Shown here: positions 25,077-38,639 of the stretch, in pieces
Numbering within the stretch: position 1 is the first letter of the stretch
Layout: the number at the start of each line of letters is the position of its first letter
DNA from: Utricularia gibba
Lineage: Eukaryota > Streptophyta > Magnoliopsida > Lamiales > Lentibulariaceae
Length of the DNA stretch: 64,000 nt
Assembly (NCBI GenBank): GCA_002189035.1
Contig: NEEC01000159.1
Span: 16,155 to 80,154 of the forward strand
Reading direction: 5' to 3'
The notes under the pieces: generated by a model
What the model was told of the DNA's origin: nothing
Seen by the model: only the letters and a program-made list of their open reading frames with translations
The model's database searches: none
Position numbers and translations under genes: made by a program

Positions 25077-25157
25077 CGATGCTCGAATGCGATGCGTGGC
25101 GAACGATCGAATCTTCATCTATGCATGCGCGAAAAATGCATCAGAGCTCGGCCTGCC
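25077..25157. repeat. About 58 bp of atypical sequence inserted in a block B unit
   Basis: TTCGTCCGA at 25,071-25,079 is followed by TGCTCGAATGCGATGCGTGG and further atypical sequence up to GAAAAATGCATCAGAGCTCG (ends 25,150). Then GCCTGCCTTCAGATGCGCC skips the AATTATCGCCTTCTATTA segment. Spacing 24,885 to 25,272 is 387 bp. Part of it (CGTGGCGAACG) resembles the reverse complement of the CGTTCGCGACG box with one mismatch, so an inverted satellite fragment is possible. Confidence 0.65.
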
Positions 25158-25953
25158 TTCAGATGCGCCACAAAGTGGCCACCACGTTCGCAACGATGCG
25201 ACTTGTAACACCAGAATCGACGCGATTGTGATTTTCGGCTTGCAAAACATCTGCGTTTTTTCGGGTGATGTGAAATATGGGTTTTCGAGGCGATCTTTGC
25301 ACATGCTTAGGGTGTGTCACTACGTGAAGCCTCATGGTTTCCTCGCACACCGTTCGGCATCTCATCGATATCCTGAAGACCGTGATGAGTCACGCTGCGC
25401 CCGGCATACCGTTTCGAAGCTCGTTCCGAGCCGGTCATCTTCCGTGTTTAAAGCTTCTTCGTCCGAGGATGCATCAGAGCTCGAATTATCGCCTTCTATT
25501 AGCCTTCAGATGCGCCAAAGTGGCCACCACGTTCGCGACGATGCGACTTGTAACACCAGAATCGACGCTGATTTTCGGCTTGCAAAACATCTGCGTTTTG
25601 TTGGGTGATGTGAAATATGGGTTTTCGAGGCGATCTATGCACATGCTTAGGGTGTGTTTCTACCCGAAGCCTCATGGTTTCCTCGCACACCGTGCGGCAT
25701 CTCGTCGATATCCTGAAGACCGTGATGAGTCACACTGCGCCGGAATACCGTTTCGAAGCTCGTTCCGAGCCGGTCATCTTCCGTGTTGAAAGCTCTTCGT
25801 CCAAGGATGCAGAGCTCGAATTATCGCCTTCTATTAGCCTTCAGATGCGCCACAAAGTGGCCACCACGTTCGCAACGATGCGACTTGCAACACTAGAATC
25901 GACGCGATTGTGATTTTCGGCTTGCAAAACATCTGCGTTTTTTCGGGTGATGT

Positions 25954-26634
25954 GAAATATGGGTTTTCGAGGCGATCTTTGCACATGCTTAGGGTGTGTC
26001 ACTACGTGAAGCCTCATGGTTTCCTCGCACACCGTTCGGCATCTCATCGATATCCTGAAGACCGTGATGAGTCACGCTGCGCCGGGCATACCGTTTCGAA
26101 GCTCGTTCCGAGCCGGTCATCTTCCGTGTTTAAAGCTTCTTCGTCCGAGGATGCATCAGAGCTCGAATTATCGCCTTCTATTAGCCTTCAGATGCGCCAC
26201 AAAGTGGCCACCACGTTCGCGACGATGCGACTTGTAACACCAGAATCGACGCGATTGCGATTTTCGGCTTGCAAAACATCTGCGTTTTTTGGGTGATGTG
26301 AAATATGGGTTTTCGAGGCGATCTTGCACATGCTTAGGGTGTGTCTACCCGAAGCCTCATGGTTTCCTCGCACACCGTTCGGCATCTCGTCAAAGACCGT
26401 GATGAGTCACGCTGCGCCCGGAATACCGTTTCGAAGCTCGTTCCGAGCCGGTCATCTTCCGTGTTGAAAGCTTCTTCGTCCAAGGATGCATCAGAGCTCG
26501 AATTATCGCCTTCTATTAGCCTTCAGATGCGCCACAAAGTGGCCACCACGTTCGCAACGATGCGACTTGTAACACCAGAATCGACGCGATTGTGATTTTC
26601 GGCTTGCAAAACATCTGCGTTTTTTCGGGTGATG
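25954..26634 (+). repeat. Representative two-monomer higher-order repeat of block B (681 bp)
   Basis: The first half (25,954-26,299) has CACTACGTGAAG, CTCATCGATATCC, GGCATACC and TTTAAAGC. The second (26,300-26,634) has TCTACCCGAAG, GGAATACC, TTGAAAGC and CCAAGGATGC. The next dimers start at 26,635 (677 bp) and 27,312 (685 bp) with the same order of variants. A dimeric repeat means the amplification unit was two monomers rather than one, at least in this stretch. Confidence 0.8.
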
Positions 26635-29600
26635 TGAAATATGGGTTTTCGAGGCGATCTTTGCACATGCTTAGGGTGTGTCACTACGTGAAGCCTCATG
26701 GTTTCCTCGCACACCGTTCGGCATCTCATCGATATCCTGAAGACCGTGATGAGTCACGCTGCGCCCGGCATACCGTTTCGAAGCTCGTTCCGAGCCGGTC
26801 ATCTTCCGTGTTTAAAGCTTCTTCGTCCGAGGATGCATCAGAGCTCGAATTATCGCCTTCTATTAGCCTTCAGATGCGCCACAAAGTGGCCACCACGTTC
26901 GCGACGATGCGACTTGTAACACCAGAATCGACGCGATTGTGATTTTCGGCTTGCAAAACATCTGCGTTTTTTGGGTGATGTGAAATATGGGTTTTCGAGG
27001 CGATCTTGCACATGCTTAGGGTGTGTCTACCGAAGCGGTTACACACCGTTTCGCATCTCGTCGATATCCTGAAGACCGTGATGAGTCACGCTGCGCCGGA
27101 ATACCGTTTCGAAGCTCGTTCCGAGCCGGTCATCTTCCGTGTTGAAAGCCTCTTCGTCCAAGGATGCATCAGAGCTCGAATTATCGCCTTCTATTAGCCT
27201 TCAGATGCGCCACAAAGTGGCCACCACGTTCGCACGATGCGACTTGCAACACAGAATCGACGCGATTGTGATTTTCGGCTTGCAAAACATCTGCGTTTTT
27301 TCGGGTGATGTGAAATATGGGTTTTCGAGGCGATCTTTGCACATGCTTAGGGTGTGTCACTACGTGAAGCCTCATGGTTTCCTCACACCGTTCGGCATCT
27401 CGTCATATCCTGAAGACCGTGATGAGTCACGCTGCGCCCGGCATACCCGTTTCGAAGCTCGTTCCGAGCCGGTCATCTTCCGTGTTTAAAGCTTCTTCGT
27501 CCAAGGATGCATCAGAGCTCGAATTATCGCCTTCTATTAGCCTTCAGATGCGCCAAAGTGGCCACCACGTTCGCGACGATGCGACTTGTAACACCAGAAT
27601 CGACGCGATTGTGATTTTCGGCTTGCAAAACATCTGCGTTTTTTTGGGTGATGTGAAATATGGGTTTTTCGAGGCGATCTTTGCACATGCTTAGGGTGTG
27701 TCTACCCGAAGCCTCATGGTTTCCTCGCACACCGTTCGGCATCTCGTCGATATCCTGAAGACCGTGATGAGTCACGCTGCGCCCGGAATACCGTTTCGAA
27801 GCTCGTTCGAGCCGGTCATCTTCCGTGTTGAAAGCTCTTCGTCCAAGGATGCATCAGAGCTCGAATTATCGCCTTCTATTAGCCTTCAGATGCGCACAAA
27901 GTGGCCACCACGTTCGCAACGATGCGACTTGTAACACAGAATCGACGCGATTGTGATTTTCGGCTTGCAAAACATCTGCGTTTTTTCGGGTGATGTGAAA
28001 TATGGGTTTTCGAGGCGATCTTTGCACATGCTTAGGGTGTCACTACGAAGCCTCATGGTTTCCTCGCACACCGTTCGGCATCTCGTCGATATCCTGAAGA
28101 CCGTGATGAGTCACGCTGCGCCCGGAATACCGTTTCGAAGCTCGTTCCGAGCCGGTCATCTTCCGTGTTGAAAGCTTCTTCGTCCGAGGATGCATCAGAG
28201 CTCGAATTATCGCCTTCTATTAGCCTTCAGATGCGCCACAAAGTGGCCACCACGTTCGCGACGATGCGACTTGTAACACCAGAATCGACGCGATTGTGAT
28301 TTTCGGCTTGCAAAACATCTGCGTTTTTTCGGGTGATGTGAAATATGGGTTTTCGAGGCGATCTTTGCACATGCTTAGGGTGTGTCACTACGTGAAGCCT
28401 CATGGTTTCCTCGCACACCGTTCGGCATCTCGTCGATATCCTGAAGACCGTGTGATGAGTCACGCTGCGCCCGGCATACCGTTTCGAAGCTCGTTCCGAG
28501 CCGGTCATCTTCCGTGTTTAAAGCTTCTTCGTCCGAGGATGCATCAGAGCTCGAATTATCGCCTTCTATTAGCCTTCAGATGCGCCACAAAGTGGCCACC
28601 ACGTTCGCAACGATGCGACTTGTAACACCAGAATCGACGCGATTGTGATTTTCGGCTTGCAAAACATCTGCGTTTTTTGGGTGATGTGAAATATGGGTTT
28701 TCGAGGCGATCTTGCACATGCTTAGGTGTGTTCTACGTGAAGCCTCATGGTTTCCTCGCACACCGTGGCGGCATCTCGTCGATATCCTGAAGACCGTGAT
28801 GAGTCACGCTGCGCCGGCATACCGTTTCGAAGCTCGTTCCGAGCCGGTCATCTTCCGTGTTTAAAGCTTCTTCGTCCGAGGATGCATCAGAGCTCGAATT
28901 ATCGCCTTCTATTAGCCTTCAGATGCGCCACAAAGTGGCCACCACGTTCGCGACGATGCGACTTGTAACACCAGAATCGACGCGATTGTGATTTTCGGCT
29001 TGCAAAACATCTGCGTTTTTGGGTGATGTGAAATATGGGTTTTCGAGGCGATCTTTGCACATGCTTAGGGTGTGTCACTACCCGAAGCCTCATGGTTTCC
29101 TCGCACACCGTTCGGCATCTCGTCATATCCTGAAGACCGTGATGAGTCACGCTGCGCCCGGATACCGTTTCGAAGCTCGTTCCGAGCCGGTCATCTTCCG
29201 TGTTGAAAGCTTTTCGTCCAAGGATGCATCAGAGCTCGAATTATCGCCTTCTATTAGCCTTCAGATGCGCCACAAAGTGGCCACCACGTTCGCAACGATG
29301 CGACTTGCAACACAGAATCGACGCGATTGTGATTTTCGGCTTGCAAAACATCTGCGTTTTTTCGGGTGATGTGAAATATGGGTTTTCGAGGCGATCTTTG
29401 CACATGCTTAGGGTGTGTCACTACGTGAAGCCTCATGGTTTCCTCGCACACCGTTCGGCATCTCGTCGATATCCTGAAGACCGTGATGAGTCACGCTGCG
29501 CCCGGCATACCGTTTCGAAGCTCGTTCCGAGCCGGTCATCTTCCGTGTTTAAAGCTTCTTCGTCCGAGGATGCATCAGAGCTCGAATTATCGCCTTCTAT

Positions 29601-32600
29601 TAGCCTTCAGATGCGCCAAAGTGGCCACCACGTTCGCGACGATGCGACTTGTAACACCAGAATCGACGCGATTGTGATTTTCGGCTTGCAAAACTGCGTT
29701 TTTTGGGTGATGTGAAATATGGGTTTTCGAGGCGATCTTGCACATGCTTAGGGTGTGTCACTACCGAAGCCTCATGGTTTCCTCGCACACCGTTCGGCAT
29801 CTCGTCGATATCTAAAGACCGTGATGAGTCACGCTGCGCCCGGAATACCGTTTCGAAGCTCGTTCCGAGCCGGTCATCTTCCGTGTTGAAAGCTCTTCGT
29901 CCGAGGATGCATCAGAGCTCGAATTATCGCCTTCTATTAGCCTTCAGATGCGCCACAAAGTGGCCACCACGTTCGCAACGATGCGACTTGTAACACCAGA
30001 ATCGACGCGATTGTGATTTTCGGCTTGCAAAACATCTGCGTTTTTTCGGGGTGATGTGAAATATGGGTTTTCGAGGCGATCTTTGCACATGCTTAGGGTG
30101 TGTCTACCGAAGCCTCATGGTTTCCTCGCACACCGTTCGGCATCTCGTCGATATCCTGAAGACCGTGATGAGTCACACTGCGCCCGGAATACCGTTTCGA
30201 AGCTCGTTCCGAGCCGGTCATCTTCCGTGTTGAAAGCTCTTCGTCCAAGGATGCATCAGAGCTCGAATTATCGCCTTCTATTAGCCTTCAGATGCGCCAC
30301 AAAGTGGCCACCACGTTCGCAACGATGCGACTTGCAACACTAGAATCGACGCGATTGTGATTTTCGGCTTGCAAAACATCTGCGTTTTTTGGGTGATGTG
30401 AAATATGGGTTTTCGAGGCGATCTTTGCACATGCTTAGGGTGTGTCCTACGAAGCCTCATGGTTTCCTCGCACACCGTTCGGCATCTCGTCGATATCCTG
30501 AAGACCGTGATGAGTCACGCTGCGCCCGGAATACCGTTTCGAAGCTCGTTCCGAGCCGGTCATCTTCCGTGTTTAAAGCTTCTTCGTCCGAGGATGCATC
30601 AGAGCTCGAATTATCGCCTTCTATTAGCCTTCAGATGCGCCACAAAGTGGCCACCACGTTCGCGACGATGCGACTTGTAACACAGAATCGACGCGATTGT
30701 GATTTTCGGCTTGCAAAACATCTGCGTTTTTTGGGTGATGTGAAATATGGGTTTTCGAGGCGATCTTGCACATGCTTAGGGTGTGTCACTAAAGCCTCAT
30801 GGTTTCCTCGCACACCGTTCGGCATCTCGTCGATATCCTGAAGACCGTGATGAGTCACGCTGCGCCCGGAATACCGTTTCGAAGCTCGTTCCGAGCCGGT
30901 CATCTTCCGTGTTGAAAGCTTCTTCGTCCAAGGATGCATCAGAGCTCGAATTATCGCCTTCTATTAGCCTTCAGATGCGCCACAAAGTGGCCACCACGTT
31001 CGCGACGATGCGACTTGCAACACCAGAATCGACGCGATTGTGATTTTCGGCTTGCAAAACATCTGCGTTTTTTCGGGTGATGTGAAATATGGGTTTTCGA
31101 GGCGATCTTTGCACATGCTTAGGGTGTGTCACTACGTGAAGCCTCATGGTTTCCTCGCACACCGTTCGGCATCTCATCGATATCCTGAAGACCGTGATGA
31201 GTCACGCTGCGCCCGGCATACCGTTTCGAAGCTCGTTCCGAGCCGGTCATCTTCCGTGTTGAAAGCTTCTTCGTCCGAGGATGCATCAGAGCTCGAATTA
31301 TCGCCTTCTATTAGCCTTCAGATGCGCCACAAAGTGGCCACCACGTTCGCGACGATGCGACTTGTAACACCAGAATCGACGCGATTGTGATTTTCGGCTT
31401 GCAAAACATCTGCGTTTTTTCGGGTGATGTGAAATATGGGTTTTCGAGGCGATCTTTGCACATGCTTAGGGTGTGTCACTACGTGAAGCCTCATGGTTTC
31501 CTCGCACACCGTTCGGCATCTCGTCGATATCCTGAAGACCGTGATGAGTCACGCTGCGCCCGGCATACCGTTTCGAAGCTCGTTCCGAGCCGGTCATCTT
31601 CCGTGTTTAAGCTTCTTCGTCCGAGGATGCATCAGAGCTCGAATTATCGCCTTCTATTAGCCTTCAGATGCGCCACAAAGTGGCCACCGTTCGCGACGAT
31701 GCGACTTGTAACACCAGAATCGACGCGATTGCGATTTTCGGCTTGCAAAACATCTGCGTTTTTTGGGTGATGTGAAATATGGGTTTTCGAGGCGATCTTG
31801 CACATGCTTAGGGTGTGTTTCTACCCGAAGCCTCATGTTTCCTCGCACACCGTTCGGCATCTCGTCGATATCCTAAAGACCGTGATGAGTCACGCTGCGC
31901 CCGGAATACCGTTTCGAAGCTCGTTCCGAGCCGGTCATCTTCCGTGTTGAAAGCTCTTCGTCCAAGGATGCATCAGAGCTCGAATTATCGCCTTCTATTA
32001 GCCTTCAGATGCGCCACAAAGTGGCCACCACGTTCGCAACGATGCGACTTGCAACACCAGAATCGACGCGATTGTGATTTTCGGCTTGCAAAACATCTGC
32101 GTTTTTTCGGGTGATGTGAAATATGGGTTTTCGAGGCGATCTTTGCACATGCTTAGGGTGTGTCACTACGTGAAGCCTCATGGTTTCCTCGCACACCGTT
32201 CGGCATCTCGTCGATATCCTGAAGACCGTGATGAGTCACGCTGCGCCCGGCATACCGTTTCGAAGCTCGTTCCGAGCCGGTCATCTTCCGTGTTTAAAGC
32301 TTCTTCGTCCGAGGATGCATCAGAGCTCGAATTATCGCCTTCTATTAGCCTTCAGATGCGCCACAAAGTGGCCACCACGTTCGCGACGATGCGACTTGTA
32401 ACACCAGAATCGACGCGATTGTGATTTTCGGCTTGCAAAACATCTGCGTTTTTTCGGGTGATGTGAAATATGGGTTTTCGAGGCGATCTTTGCACATGCT
32501 TAGGGTGTGTCACTACGTGAAGCCTCATGGTTTCCTCGCACACCGTTCGGCATCTCGTCGATATCCTGAAGACCGTGATGAGTCACGCTGCGCCCCGGCA

Positions 32601-32744
32601 TACCGTTTCGAAGCTCGTTCCGAGCCGGTCATCTTCCGTGTTTAAAAGCTTCTTCGTCCGAGGATGCATCAGAGCTCGAATTATCGCCTTCTATTAGCCT
32701 TCAGATGCGCCACAAAGTGGCCACCACGTTCGCGACGATGCGAC

Positions 32745-32756
32745 TTGTAACGCCCG
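32745..32756. other. Right edge of block B: truncated-unit junction
   Basis: CGACTTGTAAC runs directly into GCCCGGAATACC, skipping the rest of one unit and the first part of the next. Landmark spacing is 504 bp (32,465 to 32,969) where two units would take about 690, a shortfall of about 186 bp. The left side is B-type and the right side is A-type, so this is the fusion point between two subfamilies. Confidence 0.85.
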
Positions 32757-35700
32757 GAATACCGTTTCGAAGCTCGTTCCGAGCCGGTCATCTTCCGTGT
32801 TGAAGCTTCTTCGTCCGAGGATGCATCAGAGCTCGAATTATCGCCTTCTATTAGCCTTCAGATGTGCCACAAAGTGGCCACCACGTTCGCGACGATGCGA
32901 CTTGGAACACCAAAATCGACGATTGTAATTTTCGGCTTGCAAAACATCTGCGTTTTTTCGGGTGATGTGAAATATGGGTTTTCGAGGCGATCTTTGCACA
33001 TGCTTAGGGTGTGTCCCTACCGAAGCCTCATGGTTTCCTCGCACACCGTTCGGCATCTCGTCGATATCCTGAAGACCGTGATGAGTCACGCTGCGCCCGG
33101 AATACCGTTTCGAAGCTCGTTCCGAGCCGGTCATCTTCCGTGTTGAAGCTTCTTCGTCCGAGGATGCATCAGAGCTCGAATTATCGCCTTCTATTAGCCT
33201 TCAGATGCGCCACAAAGTGGCCACACGTTCGCGACGATGCGACTTGGAACACCAAAAATCGACGTGATTGTATTTTCGGCTTGCAAAACATCTGCGTTTT
33301 TTGGGTGATGTGAAATATGGGTTTTCGAGGCGATCTTTGCACATGCTTAGGTGTGTCCCTACCCGAAGCCTCATGGTTTCCTCGCACACCGTTCGGCATC
33401 TCGTCGATATCCTGAAGACCGTGATGAGTCACGCTGCCCGAATACCGTTTCGAAGCTCGTTCCGAGCCGGTCATCTTCCGTGTTGAAGCTCTTCGTCCCG
33501 AGGATGCATCAGAGCTCGAATTATCGCCTTCTATTAGCCTTCAGATGTGCCACAAAGTGGCCACCACGTTCGCGACGATGCGACTTGAACACCAGAATCG
33601 ACGTGATTGTAATTTTCGGCTTGCAAAACATCTGCGTTTTTTCGGTGATGTGAAATATGGGTTTTCGAGGCGATCTTTGCACATGCTTAGGGTGTGTCCC
33701 TACCCGAAGCCTCATGGTTTCCTCGCACACCGTTCGGCATCTCGTCGATATCCTGAAGACCGTGATGAGTCACGCTGCGCCCGGCATACCGTTTCGAAGC
33801 TCGTTCCGAGCCGGTCATCTTCCGTGTTTAAAGCTTCTTCGTCCGAGGATGCATCAGAGCTCGAATTATCGCCTTCTATTAGCCTTCAGATGTGCCACAA
33901 AGTGGCCACCACGTTCGCGACGATGCGACTTGGAACACCAAATCGACACGATTGTGATTTTCGGCTTGCAAAACATCTGCGTTTTTTCGGGTGATGTGAA
34001 ATATGGGTTTTCGAGGCGATCTTGCACATGCTTAGGTGTGTCCTACCGAAGCCTCATGGTTCCTCGCACACCGTTCGGCATCTCGTCGATATCCTGAAGA
34101 CCGTGATGAGTCACGCTGCGCCCGGCATACCGTTTCGAAGCTCGTTCCGAGCCGGTCATCTTCCGTGTTGAAAGCTTCTTCGTCCAGGATGCATCAGAGC
34201 TCGAATTATCGCCTTCTATTAGCCTTCAGATGCGCCACAAAGTGGCCACCACGTTCGCGACGATGCGACTTGAACACCAGAATCGACGCGATTGTGATTT
34301 TCGGCTTGCAAAACATCTGCGTTTTTGGGTGATGTGAAATATGGGTTTTCGAGGCGATCTTGCACATGCTTAGGGTGTCCCTACCCGAAGCCTCATGGTT
34401 TCCTCGCACACCGTTCGGCATCTCGTCGATATCCTGAAGACCGTGATGAGTCACGCTGCGCCCGGAATACCGTTTCGAAGCTCGTTCCGAGCCGGTCATC
34501 TTCCGTGTTGAAGCTTCTTCGTCCGAGGATGCATCAGAGCTCGAATTATCGCCTTCTATTAGCCTTCAGATGTGCCACAAAGTGGGCCACCACGTTCGCG
34601 ACGATGCGACTTGGAACACCAAAATCGACGCGATTGTAATTTTCGGCTTGCAAAACATCTGCGTTTTTTCGGGTGATGTGAAATATGGGTTTTCGAGGCG
34701 ATCTTTGCACATGCTTAGGGGTGTCCCTACCGAAGCCTCATGGTTTCCTCGCACACCGTTCGGCATCTCGTCGATATCCTGAAGACCGTGATGAGTCACG
34801 CTGCGCCCGGCATACCTTTTCGAAGCTCGTTCCGAGCCGGTCATCTTCCGTGTTTAAAGCTTCTTCGTCCGAGGATGCATCAGAGCTCGAATTATCGCCT
34901 TCTATTAGCCTTCAGATGTGCCACAAAGTGGCCACCACGTTCGCGACGATGCGACTTGGAACACCAAAATCGACGCGATTGTGATTTTCGGCTTGCAAAA
35001 CATCTGCGTTTTTTCGGGTGATGTGAATATGGGTTTTCGAGGCGATCTTTGCACATGCTTAGGGTGTGTCCCTACCGAAGCCTCATGGTTTCCTCGCACA
35101 CCGTTCGGCATCTCGTCGATATCCTGAAGACCGTGATGAGTCACGCTGCGCCCGGAATACCGTTTCGAAGCTCGTTCCGAGCCGGTCATCCGTGTTGAAA
35201 GCTTCTTCGTCCGAGGATGCATCAGAGCTCGAATTATCGCCTTCTATTAGCCTTCAGATGTGCCACAAAGTGGCCACCACGTTCGCGACGATGCGACTTG
35301 AACACCAAAATCGACGTGATTGTAATTTTCGGCTTGCAAAACATCTGCGTTTTTTCGGGTGATGTGAAATATGGGTTTTCGAGGCGATCTTTGCACATGC
35401 TTAGGGTGTGTCCCTACCGAAGCCTCATGGTTTCCTCGCACACCGTTCGGCATCTCGTCGATATCCTGAAAGACCGTGATGAGTCACGCTGCGCCCAATA
35501 CCGTTTCGAAGCTCGTTCCGAGCCGGTCATCTTCCGTGTTTAAAGCTTCTTCGTCCGAGGATGCATCAGAGCTCGAATTATCGCCTTCTATTAGCCTTCA
35601 GATGTGCCACAAAGTGGCCACCACGTTCGCGACGATGCGACTTGAACACCAAAATCGACGCGATTGTGATTTTCGGCTTGCAAAACATCTGCGTTTTTTC

Positions 35701-38639
35701 GGGTGATGTGAAATATGGGTTTTCGAGGCGATCTTTGCACATGCTTAGGGTGTGTCCCTACCCGAAGCCTCATGGTTTCCTCGCACACCGTTCGGCATCT
35801 CGTCGATATCCTGAAGACCGTGATGAGTCACGCTGCGCCCGGAATACCGTTTCGAAGCTCGTTCCGAGCCGGTCATCTTCCGTGTTGAAGCTTCTTCGTC
35901 CGAGGATGCATCAGAGCTCGAATTATCGCCTTCTATTAGCCTTCAGATGTGCCACAAAGTGGCCACCACGTTCGCGACGATGCGACTTGGAACACCAAAA
36001 TCGACGCGATTGTAATTTTCGGCTTGCAAAACATCTGCGTTTTTTCGGGTGATGTGAAATATGGGTTTTCGAGGCGATCTTTGCACATGCTTAGGGTGTG
36101 TCCCTACCGAAGCCTCATGGTTTCCTCGCACACCGTTCGGCATCTCGTCGATATCCTGAAGACCGTGATGAGTCACGCTGCGCCCGGAATACCGTTTCGA
36201 AGCTCGTTCCGAGCCGGTCATCTTCCGTGTTTAAAGCTTCTTCGTCCGAGGATGCATCAGAGCTCGAATTATCGCCTTATATTAGCCTTCAGATGTGCCA
36301 CAAAGTGGCCACCACGTTCGCGACGATGCGACTTGAACACCAAATCGACGTGATTGTAATTTTCGGCTTGCAAAACATCTGCGTTTTTTCGGGTGATGTG
36401 AAATATGGGTTTTCGAGGCGATCTTTGCACATGCTTAGGGTGTGTCCCTACCGAAGCCTCATGGTTTCCTCGCACACCGTTCGGCATCTCGTCGATATCC
36501 TGAAGACCGTGATGAGTCACGCTGCGCCCGGAATACCGTTTCGAAGCTCGTTCCGAGCCGGTCATCTTCCGTGTTGAAAGCTTCTTCGTCCGAGGATGCA
36601 TCAGAGCTCGAATTATCGCCTTCTATTAGCCTTCAGATGTGCCACAAAGTGGCCACCACGTTCGCGACGATGCGACTTGGAACACCAAAATCGACGCGAT
36701 TGTGATTTTCGGCTTGCAAAACATCTGCGTTTTGGGTGATGTGAAATATGGGTTTTCGAGGCGATCTTTGCACATGCTTAGGGTGTGTCCCTACCCGAAG
36801 CCTCATGGTTTCCTCGCACACCGTTCGGCATCTCGTCGATATCCTGAAGACCGTGATGAGTCACGCTGCGCCCGGAATACCGTTTCGAAGCTCGTTCCGA
36901 GCCGGTCATCTTCCGTGTTGAAAGCTTCTTCGTCCGAGGATGCATCAGAGCTCGAATTATCGCCTTCTATTAGCCTTCAGATGCGCCACAAAGTGGCCAC
37001 CACGTTCGCGACGATGCGACTTGAACACCAAATCGACGCGATTGTGATTTTCGGCTTGCAAAACATCTGCGTTTTTTGGGTGATGTGAAATATGGGTTTT
37101 CGAGGCGATCTTTGCACATGCTTAGGGGTGTCCCTACCCGAAGCCTCATGGTTTCCTCGCACACCGTTCGGCATCTCGTCGATATCCTGAAGACCGTGAT
37201 GAGTCACGCTGCGCCCGGAATACCGTTTCGAAGCTCGTTCCGAGCCGGTCATCTTCCGTGTTGAATGCTTCTTCGTCCGAGGATGCATCAGAGCTCGAAT
37301 TATCGCCTTATATTAGCCTTCAGATGTGCCACAAAGTGGCCACCACGTTCGCGACGACGCGACTTGGAACACCAAAATCGACGTGATTGTAATTTTCGGC
37401 TTGCAAAACATCTGCGTTTTTTGGTGATGTGAAATATGGGTTTTCGAGGCGATCTTTGCACATGCTTAGGGTGTGTCCCTACCGAAGCCTCATGGTTTCC
37501 TCGCACACCGTTCGGCATCTCGTCGATATCCTGAAGACCGTGATGAGTCACGCTGCGCCCGGAATACCGTTTCGAAGCTCGTTCCGAGCCGGTCATCTTC
37601 CGTGTTGAAGCTTCTTCGTCCGAGGATGCATCAGAGCTCGAATTATCGCCTTATTAGCCTTCAGATGTGCCACAAAGTGGCCACCACGTTCGCGACGATG
37701 CGACTTGGAACACCAAAATCGACGCGATTGTAATTTTCGGCTTGCAAAACATCTGCGTTTTTTCGGGTGATGTGAAATATGGGTTTTCGAGGCGATCTTT
37801 GCACATGCTTAGGGTGTGTCCCTACCCGAAGCCTCATGGTTTCCTCGCACACCGTTCGGCATCTCGTCGATATCCTGAAGACCGTGATGAGTCACGCTGC
37901 GCCCGGAATACCGTTTCGAAGCTCGTTCCGAGCCGGTCATCTTCCGTGTTGAAGCTTCTTCGTCCGAGGATGCATCAGAGCTCGAATTATCGCCTTCTAT
38001 TAGCCTTCAGATGTGCCACAAAGTGGCCACCACGTTCGCGACGATGCGACTTGGAACACCAAAATCGACGCGATTGTGATTTTCGGCTTGCAAAACATCT
38101 GCGTTTTTCGGGTGATGTGAAATATGGGTTTTCGAGGCGATCTTTGCACATGCTTAGGGTGTGTCCCTACCGAAGCCTCATGGTTTCCTCGCACACCGTT
38201 CGGCATCTCGTCGATATCCTGAAGACCGTGATGAGTCACGCTGCGCCCGGAATACCGTTTCGAAGCTCGTTCCGAGCCGGTCATCTTCCGTGTTGAAGCT
38301 TCTTCGTCCGAGGATGCATCAGAGCTCGAATTATCGCCTTCTATTAGCCTTCAGATGTGCCACAAAGTGGCCACCACGTTCGCGACGATGCGACTTGAAC
38401 ACCAAAATCGACGTGATTGTAATTTTCGGCTTGCAAAACATCTGCGTTTTTTCGGGTGATGTGAAATATGGGTTTTCGAGGCGATCTTTGCACATGCTTA
38501 GGGTGTGTCCCTACCGAAGCCTCATGGTTTCCTCGCACACCGTTCGGCATCTCGTCGATATCCTGAAGACCGTGATGAGTCACGCTGCGCCCGCATACCG
38601 TTTCGAAGCTCGTTCCGAGCCGGTCATCTTCCGTGTTTA

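Larger units (their letters stand above)
20001..32750. repeat. Block B: divergent satellite subfamily with dimeric higher-order structure (~37 units)
   Basis: Nearly every unit has ATGCGCC and CTTGTAACACCAGAATCG (or CTTGCAACACTAGAATCG), unlike the flanking blocks. Two unit types tend to alternate. Type B1 has the T6-CGGGTG box, CACTACGTGAAG, GGCATACC, TTTAAAGC and CGAGGATGC. Type B2 has a TTGGGTG box, TTTCTACC or TCTACC, GGAATACC, TTGAAAGC(T)CTTC and CCAAGGATGC, usually followed by GCAACGATGCG and CTTGCAAC. Alternation is strict over 25,272-27,996 and looser elsewhere. Both edges fall on abnormal units. Confidence 0.88.
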
